A stretch of DNA of 25,179 nucleotides from Granulosicoccus sp964352535 (GCA_964352535.1 CAYGSW010000056.1:1-25179), one strand, 5' to 3'. Counted from the stretch's first letter, positions 1 to 8,762 are shown. Made by a program: numbers and translations. The notes: generated from the sequence alone by a model not told the origin.

Positions 1-79
1 TTGACACGAAAATCTGACTCAAAATCTCACACCCTCGCGGAGCCGCCTTCGGCCTCGATCGTCATTCTCGGACAGCCTC

Positions 80-835
80 CTAATGGTCCGTCAACCTGAT
101 AATGTCACCCACCTGCGTCACGACATGATCAACAAAAGCATCGTCACGCTGATCACGGGCAGTATCGATGACAAACGCTCCAAGCACACGCGTGGGGCGT
201 TTGCCGAAAACCAGTATCCTGTCGGCCAGCAATGCCGCTTCGCGGATGTTGTGTGTCACCATGAGTGCGGTTGTCGGGTGGCGCTGCCACAAATCGATCA
301 GTAGCTGCCTGAGTCTGTCTGCTGTGGTGTCATCCAGCGAGACAAAGGGCTCGTCCAGAATCAGCAGCTGTGGCTCGAGCACAAATGCACGGGCTAGCGA
401 TGCGCGTCTGGCAAGACCCAGTGATAACTGGTTAGGGAAAAAATCTCGCACTTCACCCAACTCAAGCACATCGAGCAACGCATCCAGTGATCGGTGGCGC
501 TGAGCATCAGGCAAAACCAGACGAATGTTCTGCTCAACCGTTCGCCAGGGTAACAACCTAGGCTCTTGAAAAACCGCTGCCACACTGTGCTTGTCTGGTT
601 GACGAATAGTGCCTTCGAAGCCTGTATCCAGACCGAGAATCATGCGCAAGGTGGTGGTTTTGCCGCAGCCTGACGGACCAACAATGCACGTAAATGAGCG
701 GGCATCAAGTGAAAACGCAAGCTTGCCAACCGCATGCAGCGCCCCGCCATCTTCAAGAGCAAAGGTACGCCCAGCCACCTGAAGATCGAGTACTGTTTCC
801 CGTGATTGAGAGCCTGCATGTTCAGACACGGGCAC
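80..835 (-). CDS. ABC transporter ATP-binding protein (NitT/TauT type)
   Basis: 251-residue ATPase expected to power import of a small solute from the cytoplasmic face of the inner membrane. Seen: Walker A GPSGCGKT at residues 53-60, Q-loop Gln90 in VFQEPRLLPW, Walker B LLILDEP near 157-163 and switch His195. The LLPW segment after the Q-loop is typical of nitrate/sulfonate/taurine-type ATPases. The signature motif is unusual: LSLGLARR (about 137-144) where most family members have LSGGM or LSGGQ. Its start overlaps the end of the permease gene by 14 bases, so the two are probably translationally coupled. It is the last gene of a binding protein-permease-ATPase operon. The substrate cannot be read from the sequence. 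The family call is secure. Confidence 0.93.
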   Translation of the reverse strand: MPVSEHAGSQSRETVLDLQVAGRTFALEDGGALHAVGKLAFSLDARSFTCIVGPSGCGKTTTLRMILGLDTGFEGTIRQPDKHSVAAVFQEPRLLPWRTVEQNIRLVLPDAQRHRSLDALLDVLELGEVRDFFPNQLSLGLARRASLARAFVLEPQLLILDEPFVSLDDTTADRLRQLLIDLWQRHPTTALMVTHNIREAALLADRILVFGKRPTRVLGAFVIDTARDQRDDAFVDHVVTQVGDIIRLTDH

Positions 836-1634
836 CCCGCCAGCGATTGGAGTGACGGTCCAGAGGTTGCAGTATCAGGTATTCCACCATCAGCATGACT
901 GCCACGAATGCCAGCGTGTAGGCAAGAATGGTCGCCACATCAAACAGCTGGAAATACAGGTGTATCTGGAAACCAACACCGTTCGAGCGTCCCAGCAACT
1001 CCACAATGAGAACGATTTTCCAGATAAGCGCTACACCGCTCCTGGTGGCCGCTGCGAAGAAAGGTTGCAACTGAGGCAGCACGACATGCAACAAGCGCTT
1101 TACAGCACCAAAACGGTAAACCGCCGCCATCTCCGAATACTCAGGCGATAACGAGCGCGCCCCCTCACGCAAGGTGACCGCAACATTGGGAATCTTGTTG
1201 AGAGCAACCGCGCCAATCGCTGCCGCCTCGTTAAGGCCAAACCAGATATAGCTCAGTACGATGATGACCAGCGCAGGAATGTTAAGCAGCAATATCAGCC
1301 AGGGATCAACAATACGATCCGCTTTATCAGACATTCCCAACCAGATACCAATGGCGCTGCCCACAACCATGGCAACGGTAAAGGCTGCCACCACTCTGAG
1401 CAAAGTGGCGCCCAGGTGAAAGAAAAGCTCACCCGATTGCCACTCAGTGATGAATGATTGCCAGACGGCCAATGGCGTCGGCAGGGAGTTGTCGTCAAGC
1501 CAGTAAGAGACGCCACTCCACAGCATCATGAAGGCAAGCAGTGATCCCAGCATCCAGGGCCAGGAACGACTGCGTGGCTGAAGTACTTGCCCGTTTTGCG
1601 TTTTCAAGGCGATAGGTAAGCTTGCAGATCGCAC
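822..1634 (-). CDS. ABC transporter permease (NitT/TauT type)
   Basis: 270-residue inner-membrane permease of the BPD_transp_1 (SsuC/TauC-like) family. Seen: a basic N-terminal tail, a first hydrophobic segment at about 27-46, several further segments (about 80-105, 110-135, 190-215, 230-255), and a cytoplasmic EAA-type loop in the region EGARSLSPEYSEMAAVYRFG, which docks onto the ATPase. Length is normal for the family. The start is GTG; no in-frame ATG precedes the first membrane span except far inside it. It lies 43 bases after the binding-protein stop and overlaps the ATPase start, so it is the middle gene of a three-gene importer operon. It probably works as a homodimer, as is usual for this family. 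Confidence 0.92.
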   Translation of the reverse strand: MRSASLPIALKTQNGQVLQPRSRSWPWMLGSLLAFMMLWSGVSYWLDDNSLPTPLAVWQSFITEWQSGELFFHLGATLLRVVAAFTVAMVVGSAIGIWLGMSDKADRIVDPWLILLLNIPALVIIVLSYIWFGLNEAAAIGAVALNKIPNVAVTLREGARSLSPEYSEMAAVYRFGAVKRLLHVVLPQLQPFFAAATRSGVALIWKIVLIVELLGRSNGVGFQIHLYFQLFDVATILAYTLAFVAVMLMVEYLILQPLDRHSNRWRGARV

Positions 1635-1677
1635 AATGCCATGACAGATTTTCTAATCGGGCAAACCTCAGGCCCCG

Positions 1678-2673
1678 CTACTCGTTTAACGGAGCACCAT
1701 TCCAATAAGTGCCTTCGACCATGACGGTGGAATTTCCGACCAGTTTCTTGCCACCCAGTTTGCTGAGCACCTTGTAGATCAGACCCGCATCTGCAATCTC
1801 TTGCTCATGCGCACGAGCCGGAATTCCTTCACGAAATCGATCGCGCAAGACACGCATCGCTTCAGGTGAGTCCTTGATGGCGCCCGAGCTCGCCAGACGT
1901 TGCCACTCTTCGTCTGAATCGTTCATGATCTGTTTGGTCTGGCGGGAAGCCGTCACGAAGGCTGCAGCAAGACCCTCCTGGCCCCATTGATCATCAAACA
2001 CATAACCGATTGCCGATACCGGACCGGTCGATCCCAGAGCCATTGCAGCATCCTCTGCACTCACCAGTCGACGAAACCCGTCAGCCTCAAGACGAGCGCA
2101 GAAGTGCCAGTAGTTCAACACGGCGTCCAGTTCGCCATCTTTAGCCTTTTCAGCCAGCAACGGGGGTGCGCCAAAAGCAATGTCGTTTTCAGCTGCCAGA
2201 CTAAAACCGTGTTCCTGAGTAGCCATGCCCTGCAGCAATAACCAGCTCTTGTCCAGAGGCCCACCAGCGACACCGATATTCTTGCCTTTCAGATCGGCGA
2301 GTGACGTGATGTCGCTGTCCTGCCTGACCATGATGGCCCCCACCGATGAACTGTAGGGCACGAATGTCAGGGAACGACCTTCTGAACGCTGACGCGACAC
2401 CCACAGCCAGTCGGATACCACCACATCCACTTCACCGCCCATCAAGGCAATACGGGTAGCGTCACCTCCGGCGAACGGCACAATCTCCAGCTCGAAGCCA
2501 TTGGCCTTATCAAGACCGTGGTGCCGCATGGACTTGAGCTCCCAATTGACTGTACCGAACTTGAGCACACCCACACGCACAACCGGCGTATCCGCAGCCA
2601 TCAATTGTGTGGTCAATAGCATCATGAGCATGGCGCTCATTGAGCGTACCAAGGCCCGTACAGATATCTTCAT
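1678..2673 (-). CDS. ABC transporter periplasmic substrate-binding protein (NitT/TauT-like)
   Basis: 331 residues from the chosen ATG. A longer reading to 2763 would add 30 residues ahead of a clear signal peptide, so the internal ATG is preferred. Seen: signal peptide with a Met/Leu-rich core and likely cleavage after TTQLMA (about residue 26), no lipobox, then the mature start VVRVGVLKFGTVNWEL. The motifs GGDATRIALMGGEVDVVVSD and DLKGKNIGVAGG are typical of SsuA/TauA/NMT1-type binding proteins. It presumably captures the substrate in the periplasm and passes it to the permease encoded next. It is the first gene of the operon and is divergent, across 125 bases, from the CXXCW-protein gene, so the two may share control. 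Substrate unknown. Linkage to a quinoprotein-associated gene hints at a role in quinoprotein or alcohol metabolism, but that is inference. Confidence 0.88.
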   Translation of the reverse strand: MKISVRALVRSMSAMLMMLLTTQLMAADTPVVRVGVLKFGTVNWELKSMRHHGLDKANGFELEIVPFAGGDATRIALMGGEVDVVVSDWLWVSRQRSEGRSLTFVPYSSSVGAIMVRQDSDITSLADLKGKNIGVAGGPLDKSWLLLQGMATQEHGFSLAAENDIAFGAPPLLAEKAKDGELDAVLNYWHFCARLEADGFRRLVSAEDAAMALGSTGPVSAIGYVFDDQWGQEGLAAAFVTASRQTKQIMNDSDEEWQRLASSGAIKDSPEAMRVLRDRFREGIPARAHEQEIADAGLIYKVLSKLGGKKLVGNSTVMVEGTYWNGAPLNE

Positions 2674-2798
2674 TTCAAATCTCGATCGGTTTGTTGAAGG
2701 TTTGAAGTCTACACAGATGGCGCTCAAGCCAATAGAGTGGACCGTGTTGCACTTTGGTACCACGGCAACCTAGACAACGATCGCGCATACTCCTGAAT

Positions 2799-3407
2799 AT
2801 GTCGCCCTCTCCAGTACTTCTCAGCCTTGCAGCTCTGCTGTTCTTCTCGTTCTGCGGGTTTAGTCAAGCACAAACCCTCTACGACGTTGATCCGTCCACG
2901 GGATTGCGCATGGAGCGCTATCGGGCCCCGGTACCTGCCGACATTCCTGATGCGGTTACACTCGACACAGCTGCCGCTGTGCAGTTGCACACACAGGGCG
3001 AGGCAATCTTCATTGACGTCTACCCTCCGAAGGGGCTGGGACCTGATCCACTGGATGGACACTGGGTGATTACTGAGGAGCGTGAGTCTATCCCTGATGC
3101 TGTCTGGCTGCCTGAGGTCGGCAGAGGCACCTTGCCACCTGAAGCTCTGGCGTATCTCGAACGCAACCTTGAACGCCTGAGCAAGGCTAACAAAGCCGCT
3201 CCACTGGTATTTTTCTGCACGGCAGATTGCTGGCAGTCCTGGAATGCCACGCGCAGAGCCACACAGATAGGCTATACAAATCTGTACTGGTACCCCCTGG
3301 GCAGCGACGGCTGGCTGGAAAGTGGGAAGACGCTGAGTCGTGTTTATCCACTGAACTTTTTTGACGATACGCCGGATGTTCCGGCCGAGCCTGATTCAAG
3401 CCAATGA
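2799..3407 (+). CDS. Secreted PQQ-associated CXXCW-motif protein (rhodanese-like)
   Basis: 202 residues from the ATG at 2799; an upstream extension would only precede the signal peptide. Seen: signal peptide about 1-24 (hydrophobic core, cleavage near FSQAQ), then a rhodanese-like fold. The hallmark segment is FFCTADCWQSWNATRRA, with Cys140, Cys144 and Trp145, followed by GYTNLYWYPLGSDGW. These match my memory of the family named PQQ-dependent catabolism-associated CXXCW motif protein, exported proteins found next to quinoprotein dehydrogenase genes. Its biochemical role is not established; the Cys pair suggests thiol or redox chemistry in the periplasm. The moxR start lies only 10 bases after its stop, so it heads the long moxR-bat operon, which is noteworthy. 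Confidence 0.85.
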   Translation: MSPSPVLLSLAALLFFSFCGFSQAQTLYDVDPSTGLRMERYRAPVPADIPDAVTLDTAAAVQLHTQGEAIFIDVYPPKGLGPDPLDGHWVITEERESIPDAVWLPEVGRGTLPPEALAYLERNLERLSKANKAAPLVFFCTADCWQSWNATRRATQIGYTNLYWYPLGSDGWLESGKTLSRVYPLNFFDDTPDVPAEPDSSQ

Positions 3408-3417
3408 GGCTCTTGTC

Positions 3418-4422
3418 ATGAGTACGCCCTCACCTGATCCCTCCATCGAGACCAGCGGGGTCTTGCCACATCCCATGCATCAGGTAGCAACACTGATGGG
3501 GACTCAGCTGGTTGGTCTGGAGATACTGACGCAACGACTGCTTATTGCCCTGCTCTGCGGCGGTCACATTCTGATCGAAGGGCCCCCGGGTGTTGCAAAG
3601 ACCCGCACCATCAAAGAGTTTTCCCGACTCATGGATGCACGCTTCGTGCGGATTCAGGCCACGCCGGATCTGTTACCCGCTGACATGACCGGCAGCGATG
3701 TCTTTCATCAACCCAGCGGAGAATTTCGCTTTGTGGCCGGCCCACTGTTCAATCACATCGTACTGGTGGATGAAATCAATCGAGCACCGCCCAAAGTACA
3801 AAGTGCCTTGCTGGAAGCCATGGGAGAACATCAGGTCAGCACGGGTGGCACGACACGCACGCTTGAAGAGCCGTTTCTGGTTGCCGCCACGCAAAATCCG
3901 ATTGAACACGAAGGCACTTACCCCTTACCCGAAGCGCAGCTTGATCGTTTCATGTTTTTCGTGCAACTAACACTGCCCAGCCTGAACAACGAACGCCAGA
4001 TTCTGGAGCAGGTTCTGGCAGAGAACAGTCCGTTAACAGGTGCTCAAACTCACAGTAACAAGCTATGTACGGCAGATGATGTCGTCAGTGCCCGAGAGGC
4101 GGTCAGGCACGTTTTTATCAGCGACGCCGTCAAAGACTATATCGTGCGCCTGACAGGGGCCACCCGGGGCGAAGGCAAGGGTGGCGTCAATGCCGGTGAA
4201 ATAGCCCATGCAGCCAGTCCGCGAGCATCTATCAATCTGGCGCTGGCCGCACGTGCACTGGCATGGTTGCAACAACGCGAGTACGTAACGCCTGATGATG
4301 TGGCGCAACTTGCCCCGGATATACTGTGCGGAAGAATCGTGCTGGACTATCGCACACGTGCCGCGGGCATCAGCGAACGTGACATTGTTCAGCTGATCCT
4401 CGAGAAAACCCCTCGACTGTAG
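3418..4422 (+). CDS. moxR: MoxR-family AAA+ ATPase
   Basis: 334 residues from ATG 3418; a possible TTG start at 3361 would overlap the previous gene and is rejected. Cytoplasmic AAA+ ATPase of the MoxR family, thought to act as a chaperone that remodels or loads metal or cofactors into VWA-domain partners. Seen: Walker A GPPGVAKT (55-62), Walker B VLVDEINRAPP (about 115-125), sensor-1 region VAATQNPIEHEGTYPLPEAQLDRF and a C-terminal AAA lid containing RASINLALAARALA. A GAGG-like sequence lies about 9 bases upstream of the ATG. The order moxR-DUF58-DUF4381-VWA-VWA-TPR-BatD is the classic Bat-type cluster and also resembles the mxaRSACKL part of methanol dehydrogenase loci. Family call is certain; the client is unknown. 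Confidence 0.95.
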   Translation: MSTPSPDPSIETSGVLPHPMHQVATLMGTQLVGLEILTQRLLIALLCGGHILIEGPPGVAKTRTIKEFSRLMDARFVRIQATPDLLPADMTGSDVFHQPSGEFRFVAGPLFNHIVLVDEINRAPPKVQSALLEAMGEHQVSTGGTTRTLEEPFLVAATQNPIEHEGTYPLPEAQLDRFMFFVQLTLPSLNNERQILEQVLAENSPLTGAQTHSNKLCTADDVVSAREAVRHVFISDAVKDYIVRLTGATRGEGKGGVNAGEIAHAASPRASINLALAARALAWLQQREYVTPDDVAQLAPDILCGRIVLDYRTRAAGISERDIVQLILEKTPRL

Positions 4423-4434
4423 CCCGGACCAATC

Positions 4435-5490
4435 ATGAGCGACCACAATGCCATTGCGGTAAGCGTTGAGCAATTGCTGGAGCTTAGGCATATCCCGACA
4501 CCCAATGCTCGAACCCTGCCTGAATCAAACGGTGCGTGGATAGGAATGTTCAAGAGCCGCAAGCGCGGACACGGCACAGACTATGACGATCTGCGGCCCT
4601 ATTGTGCGGGTGACGACATACGCCACATCGATTGGCGTGCCAGTGCCAGAACCGGTGATCTGCATACCCGTCTGTACCGTGAAGAAAAGGAACACCGCTT
4701 GAGTATTGTCTGCGATTTACGCCAATGCATGTTTACAGGCTCTCAGCAACTGCGCGCAACACGCGCCGTCATCTTGTGCGCACGCTTGCTGTGGCATGCC
4801 TGCAAGGGAGGCACGCGCGTTTATCTGCGCATTCTCACTCAGACTGGCGTGTGCAGCATAGCGCCAGGGTCCGGCCATTCACTGGCCATCAGGGGCTGTG
4901 CAACGTTATCGCACGAATACAATAAAGCGCTGCAAACAATCAGCACACAGCATGGCCAAAGACAACAAAGAACATCACATGCTGCCGCCCAGACGAGAGC
5001 GGCTAGCGCAGATGTGCTACCGACCAGCAACACAACAGACGCATTCAGCGAGCAACACGCCCTGCCGACCAACCACCCTATGCAGGGCCCCACCCTGGCA
5101 ACACTACAGCAATGGTTGATTGCACAGGCTGAACACAAAGCCACGCTTCTATGGATAACCGGTCTGGATTATGAGGGCGAGCAGTTCTACGAAATGCTTG
5201 GCGCACAAGGAGGGACTGACACGCAGCTGATGATTCACATGGATGACCCGCTACTGGATAGTGCACTGCGATCCGGAGAGTACCACTATGACTCACACAC
5301 CGGTAAGCATTTTGCGCAACGTAAAGCCACGATTAACAGACGTCTGCAGCACATATTGCACAAACGCCTCGTGGACATAAAGCAATTACGTACGCAGTGT
5401 CTGGACTCGCTGAGTATCCCGTTGATCAGTAATGTCCTAGGTGATGATGCCGTCATTGCGCAATTACGCCGGCAGGCCTATCTTGCCTGA
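4435..5490 (+). CDS. DUF58 domain protein (MoxR-associated)
   Basis: 351-residue protein of the DUF58 family, a VWA-like fold usually encoded next to MoxR. Seen: the diagnostic segment from about residue 39, GHGTDYDDLRPYCAGDDIRHIDW then ASARTGDLHTRLYREE, and a degenerate metal-site strand LSIVCDLRQCMF near 89-100. Between roughly residues 160 and 220 there is a polar Gln/Thr/Ala-rich stretch that looks like a disordered insertion. The C-terminal part carries another alpha/beta segment (ATLLWITGLDYEGEQFYEML). The gene begins 12 bases after moxR and its TGA shares one base with the next ATG. Likely role: adaptor or client between MoxR and the membrane VWA proteins (inference from family context). 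Confidence 0.9.
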   Translation: MSDHNAIAVSVEQLLELRHIPTPNARTLPESNGAWIGMFKSRKRGHGTDYDDLRPYCAGDDIRHIDWRASARTGDLHTRLYREEKEHRLSIVCDLRQCMFTGSQQLRATRAVILCARLLWHACKGGTRVYLRILTQTGVCSIAPGSGHSLAIRGCATLSHEYNKALQTISTQHGQRQQRTSHAAAQTRAASADVLPTSNTTDAFSEQHALPTNHPMQGPTLATLQQWLIAQAEHKATLLWITGLDYEGEQFYEMLGAQGGTDTQLMIHMDDPLLDSALRSGEYHYDSHTGKHFAQRKATINRRLQHILHKRLVDIKQLRTQCLDSLSIPLISNVLGDDAVIAQLRRQAYLA

Positions 5491-5972
5491 TGAGTGACTC
5501 GGCACACTTACTGGCTCAGTTGCGCGATGTGCGCGAACCACTGCCACCTGAAGCAGTGTCCTTATGGCTGATCGTGGCTAATGCTGCAATGCTGGTCTTT
5601 ATAATACTACTACTGTGGCACCGAGCAAGACAACGCAGGAACGCATGGCGAAAACAGTGCATAGCCTGTCTGAAAAAAGCGTACGACAAACCCGCACAAG
5701 AGGCCATTGGCATCGCAGCTACGGCCTTGCGACAACTGATGCTGTATCGCGGACACAATATCGAAACACTGAGCGGAAAGCCCTGGCTAGAGCAACTGGA
5801 TATCACCTTCGATACTCAATGGTTCACTGCAGGTGAGGGGCGCGTGTTCGGCGAGGCACTTTATCAACCGGATATAAACCATGTTTCCAATGTTCATCAT
5901 GTACTGGACGGTCTGGTGAAGCGCATCAATGTGTTGCCTTCCCATGAAATACAAAAGGCTGCAAAGCATTGA
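5490..5972 (+). CDS. DUF4381 small membrane protein
   Basis: 160-residue protein with a short N-terminal segment containing LRDVREPLPPEAVSLW, one transmembrane helix at about residues 24-43 (LIVANAAMLVFIILLLW), a basic stop-transfer run, then a cytoplasmic helical domain. This architecture, including the P-P-x-x-x-x-W motif just before the helix, fits DUF4381 proteins found between DUF58 and BatA genes in gammaproteobacterial Bat clusters. The ATG overlaps the DUF58 stop by one base, and its own TGA lies inside the next start (TTGA overlap). Function unknown; it probably anchors or scaffolds the MoxR-VWA complex (inference). Confidence 0.85.
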   Translation: MSDSAHLLAQLRDVREPLPPEAVSLWLIVANAAMLVFIILLLWHRARQRRNAWRKQCIACLKKAYDKPAQEAIGIAATALRQLMLYRGHNIETLSGKPWLEQLDITFDTQWFTAGEGRVFGEALYQPDINHVSNVHHVLDGLVKRINVLPSHEIQKAAKH

Positions 5973-6925
5973 TACAGTTTGTCTGGCCATGGATCTTTGT
6001 GCTGTTTCCCGCACCCTTGCTATGCAAGACAGCACAACGACACAGCGAGTCAGTGCGCATACCTCCCGATCTCGAGTTGGCGTTGAACGCTCTGCATTCT
6101 CGCGCTAAAGGCTCACTCAATGTCAGAACCGTTTTACTATGGATTGCCTGGTGCCTACTGCTACTGACCCTGTCACAACCATGGATACCGGGGGAAAGCA
6201 CGGTGCAGCCCGTCAGCGGACGTGCGCTGGCAATGAGCGTCGATGTGTCAGCCAGCATGGAGCGTCAGGACTTTTCTCTTGACGGCACCGTACAGGACCG
6301 GCTATCGGTCGTAAAAGAGGTTGCTCATGACTTTGTATTAGCGCGTGCAGGCGACAGGCTTAGTCTGGTGCTCTTTGGTAAAGAGGCGTTCATTGCATCA
6401 CCATTGACCTTCGACCTGAACGCTCTGGCCAGCATTCTGAATAGCGCAGGTATCGGCATGGCCGGACGTTCAACGGCTATCGGCGATGCGATCGGGCTGG
6501 CAATCCAGACGTTGCGCGATGACCCTGCCGAGCGCAAAGCCATAGTCTTGTTATCCGACGGTACCAACAACGCAGGCTCCGTAGAACCCGAGAGCGCAGC
6601 AGAACTTGCACAGTCTTTGAACATCCGCATACATACCATTGCACTGGGAAGCGAGGATGGCGTCATCAGCGGCTACAACACAGCTCAGTCGGCCGACCTT
6701 GATGAGGACACCTTGAAGGCGGTGTCAGAAATTGCCGGTGGACAATTCTTTCGCGCTCGCACCCTCGATGATCTTCGATCCGTGTATACAGCCATCGACA
6801 CATTGGAAAAAGCCGATGTTGATGCACCCCCGGTTGTACTTCGGCGTGACCTTCATCTATGGCCATTAGCGTCGCTACTGGGCTTGCTGCTGATCATGGC
6901 TGGCATCAGGCAGGTAAGCCAATGA
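5969..6925 (+). CDS. batA: VWA-domain membrane protein (BatA-like)
   Basis: 318 residues. The start is a TTG that overlaps the preceding TGA by four bases; no in-frame ATG lies ahead of the first membrane span, so coupling by overlap is the best start. Seen: hydrophobic segments at about 4-19 and 54-70, a VWA domain with a complete MIDAS site (DVSAS with Asp92, Ser94, Ser96; Thr169 in GRSTAIGDA; Asp197 in LLSDGTNN), and a C-terminal helix at about 298-314. The VWA domain should face the periplasm and bind a divalent metal. The family (BatA; Bacteroides aerotolerance) is linked to oxidative-stress survival and envelope protein maturation; the exact role is unresolved. Confidence 0.92.
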   Translation: MIQFVWPWIFVLFPAPLLCKTAQRHSESVRIPPDLELALNALHSRAKGSLNVRTVLLWIAWCLLLLTLSQPWIPGESTVQPVSGRALAMSVDVSASMERQDFSLDGTVQDRLSVVKEVAHDFVLARAGDRLSLVLFGKEAFIASPLTFDLNALASILNSAGIGMAGRSTAIGDAIGLAIQTLRDDPAERKAIVLLSDGTNNAGSVEPESAAELAQSLNIRIHTIALGSEDGVISGYNTAQSADLDEDTLKAVSEIAGGQFFRARTLDDLRSVYTAIDTLEKADVDAPPVVLRRDLHLWPLASLLGLLLIMAGIRQVSQ

Positions 6926-7869
6926 ACAGCTTTGCCATAGGCCCTGTCGTGCTGCTTCAACCTCTGTGGCTGATCGTCAGCGTGCTGCTGTTTACACTGG
7001 CACTGCGCTGGAACCGCAACACGCTTGTCAATCATTGGGCCAACGTCATGTCGGCTGAAGTCTTTGAATTTCTGCGCGGCAAAGCCAGGCAAAGCGGCGG
7101 TGCCAACTGGTTACTCTGGAGCGCAGCTCTGGTGAGCGTTTGCCTCACACAGCCGGTGATTCGCACCGATGATGATGAAACATGGCGACATAGCATTGGC
7201 TGGGTGACTGTCATGGATGTGTCCCGCTCCATGACACTCAGCGATACGGTGCCTACAAGGCTCAGTGCAGCGCGCCAGTCACTGGCACAATTGTCTGCAC
7301 AATCTGGCGCTCGCCCTATTGCCATGATCGTCTATGCTGGCGATGCGTTCCTGGTTGCGCCACCGGCGTTTGATAAATCGGTGTTTAACGAACACGCCGC
7401 CCTGCTCGAATATGGCGTTGTCGACACTGAAGGATCAAACCTTGCCCGAGCACTGTCTCTGGCCACATCAGTGGTTGCTGATAGCGGTTTTGTGGCGTCA
7501 CGCGTATTCGTGCTCAGCGACACTGGCGGCATCAATGCAAACTCTATTTCTGCGGCAGCCTATCTGGCCGACAATGGACACTCTGTCGACGTGCTGGTGT
7601 TCGGCAAGGCCGCGGCAAACGACGAAACATCACAAACTCGCGTTTTGCCAGCGCTGGCCGAGGATCTTGCAAACGCCGGCGGCGGCAAAGCGGTGTATAC
7701 CAATGTGTTTGGTGCAATAGACTACGACAAGCTGTCACTAGATGATCAGGCCACAGCATCCACACACGCTGATATGAAAGCGCTGGTATGGAAGGATCAG
7801 TCGCATTGGCTATTGCTTTTGGCCATTCCCTTGCTGCTGCTGCAGTTTCGGCGTGAGAGCCGCTCATGA
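6922..7869 (+). CDS. batB: VWA-domain membrane protein (BatB-like)
   Basis: 315 residues from ATG 6922, which overlaps the batA stop in an ATGA; an upstream in-frame start at 6859 lies inside batA and is rejected. Seen: membrane segments at about 8-28 and 62-76, VWA domain with MIDAS residues DVSRS (Asp99, Ser101, Ser103), Ser172 in DTEGSNLA where Thr is usual, and Asp200 in VFVLSDTGG, then a C-terminal hydrophobic helix (HWLLLLAIPLLLLQF). In many gammaproteobacteria the second VWA protein is fused to a TPR domain; here the TPR part is a separate overlapping gene. It probably pairs with BatA in the membrane. Confidence 0.9.
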   Translation: MNSFAIGPVVLLQPLWLIVSVLLFTLALRWNRNTLVNHWANVMSAEVFEFLRGKARQSGGANWLLWSAALVSVCLTQPVIRTDDDETWRHSIGWVTVMDVSRSMTLSDTVPTRLSAARQSLAQLSAQSGARPIAMIVYAGDAFLVAPPAFDKSVFNEHAALLEYGVVDTEGSNLARALSLATSVVADSGFVASRVFVLSDTGGINANSISAAAYLADNGHSVDVLVFGKAAANDETSQTRVLPALAEDLANAGGGKAVYTNVFGAIDYDKLSLDDQATASTHADMKALVWKDQSHWLLLLAIPLLLLQFRRESRS

Positions 7870-8762
7870 CAGAGACATTCAAATTGTCAGCCATTGGATT
7901 AGCGCTATCTCTCGTGTTATCAGCCTTTTCAGGCGCGCATGCAAGCGACGACAATCTGCTGGCTCATCGCCTGTATCAACAAGGCGACTATGTGCAAGCT
8001 GGCGAGATATTCACCGATCCTGCCTGGAAAGGGCTGGCACTGTACCGCTCGTCGCAATGGTGGCGAGCCGCAGAAGCATTCATACGGGCCAACGATGCAT
8101 TATCCGCATTCAATCTGGGCAACTGCTACGTACAGCTGGGATATTACGCATTGGCTCTTGAAGCCTACCAGCGCGCGTTGTCGCTTGACCCTGAGCTTGA
8201 GGATGCTGAGCATAATGCCGACATCATGCGTGCCCTGCTAAGCGCCGAAGATGAAGAGAACGAACGGGGAGGCAGAAGCCCTGGTGGCGACGAAATAGAG
8301 CAGCTGGAGTCTGAGAATACCCCTGAAGATGGCGGTACAAGTAGCGAGGGCGAACAGGACACCGAGAAGGGTGAGACCGCACCTGGCAAACCTGATAACA
8401 AAGACATGCAGGCAGGACAGACCGATCAGCAGGCTCAACCGGGAAAAGGTGCTGCTCCTTCCGATGACGAGCAGGGGACAGACCAGCCCGAAGGTGAAGG
8501 CAGCGATGCCATCAATGGCAACCCCGCTGAACAGCAGGAACAGAACGGCCGACCTTCTGGCGGATCTGATAATGATCAGCCTTCCGAGGATACTGCTGCT
8601 GCAGGTGTACGAACCGAGCTTGAAACCGAACAGGCAACCACACAATGGCTGAATCGTATTCAGCATGACCCACAGCTTTTTCTCCAGCGACGCTTGAAGC
8701 TTGAACAGCGACGCCGACGAGCCGCCGGTCAGGCTCCCCCGCAAGGAGGTAGTACATGGTAG
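7866..8762 (+). CDS. batC: TPR protein with acidic low-complexity tail (BatC-like)
   Basis: 298 residues. ATG overlaps the batB stop by four bases. Seen: signal-type N-terminus (about 1-27, ending SGAHAS), tetratricopeptide-like helices from about 35 to 120, with ALSAFNLGNCYVQLGYYALA and LEAYQRALSLDPELEDAEHN as the clearest repeat, then a Glu/Gln/Gly/Asp-rich, probably disordered stretch at about 125-250, and a short basic C-terminus (LQRRLKLEQRRRRAAG). TPR units mediate protein-protein contacts, presumably with the VWA proteins. The acidic linker is typical of BatB/BatC tails. It overlaps the start of batD by seven bases. Confidence 0.88.
   Translation: MTETFKLSAIGLALSLVLSAFSGAHASDDNLLAHRLYQQGDYVQAGEIFTDPAWKGLALYRSSQWWRAAEAFIRANDALSAFNLGNCYVQLGYYALALEAYQRALSLDPELEDAEHNADIMRALLSAEDEENERGGRSPGGDEIEQLESENTPEDGGTSSEGEQDTEKGETAPGKPDNKDMQAGQTDQQAQPGKGAAPSDDEQGTDQPEGEGSDAINGNPAEQQEQNGRPSGGSDNDQPSEDTAAAGVRTELETEQATTQWLNRIQHDPQLFLQRRLKLEQRRRRAAGQAPPQGGSTW
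8743..8750 (+). promoter_or_regulatory. Strong ribosome binding site for batD
   Basis: AAGGAGGT, complementary to the 16S rRNA 3' end over eight bases, five bases before the batD ATG and inside the batC reading frame. Most starts in this window have weak or no Shine-Dalgarno sequence, so this one suggests batD is translated efficiently and independently of coupling. Confidence 0.8.

Noticed and set aside
30..65. GC-rich hairpin-like sequence (GAGCCG, CCTT loop, CGGCCTC) downstream of the ABC operon.
   Set aside because: Stem contains a bulge and no T tract follows on the minus strand, so a terminator call is not supported.
1..99. Open frame from the left edge to a TGA at 97-99 on the plus strand, possibly the tail of an upstream gene.
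   Set aside because: Only 32 codons, no recognisable motif, and it overlaps the 3' end of the well-supported ABC ATPase gene. It cannot be judged without sequence to the left.
8238..8744. 168-codon minus-strand open frame opposite batC.
   Set aside because: It lies antisense to the acidic low-complexity region of batC, whose codon composition suppresses antisense stops; no family resemblance.
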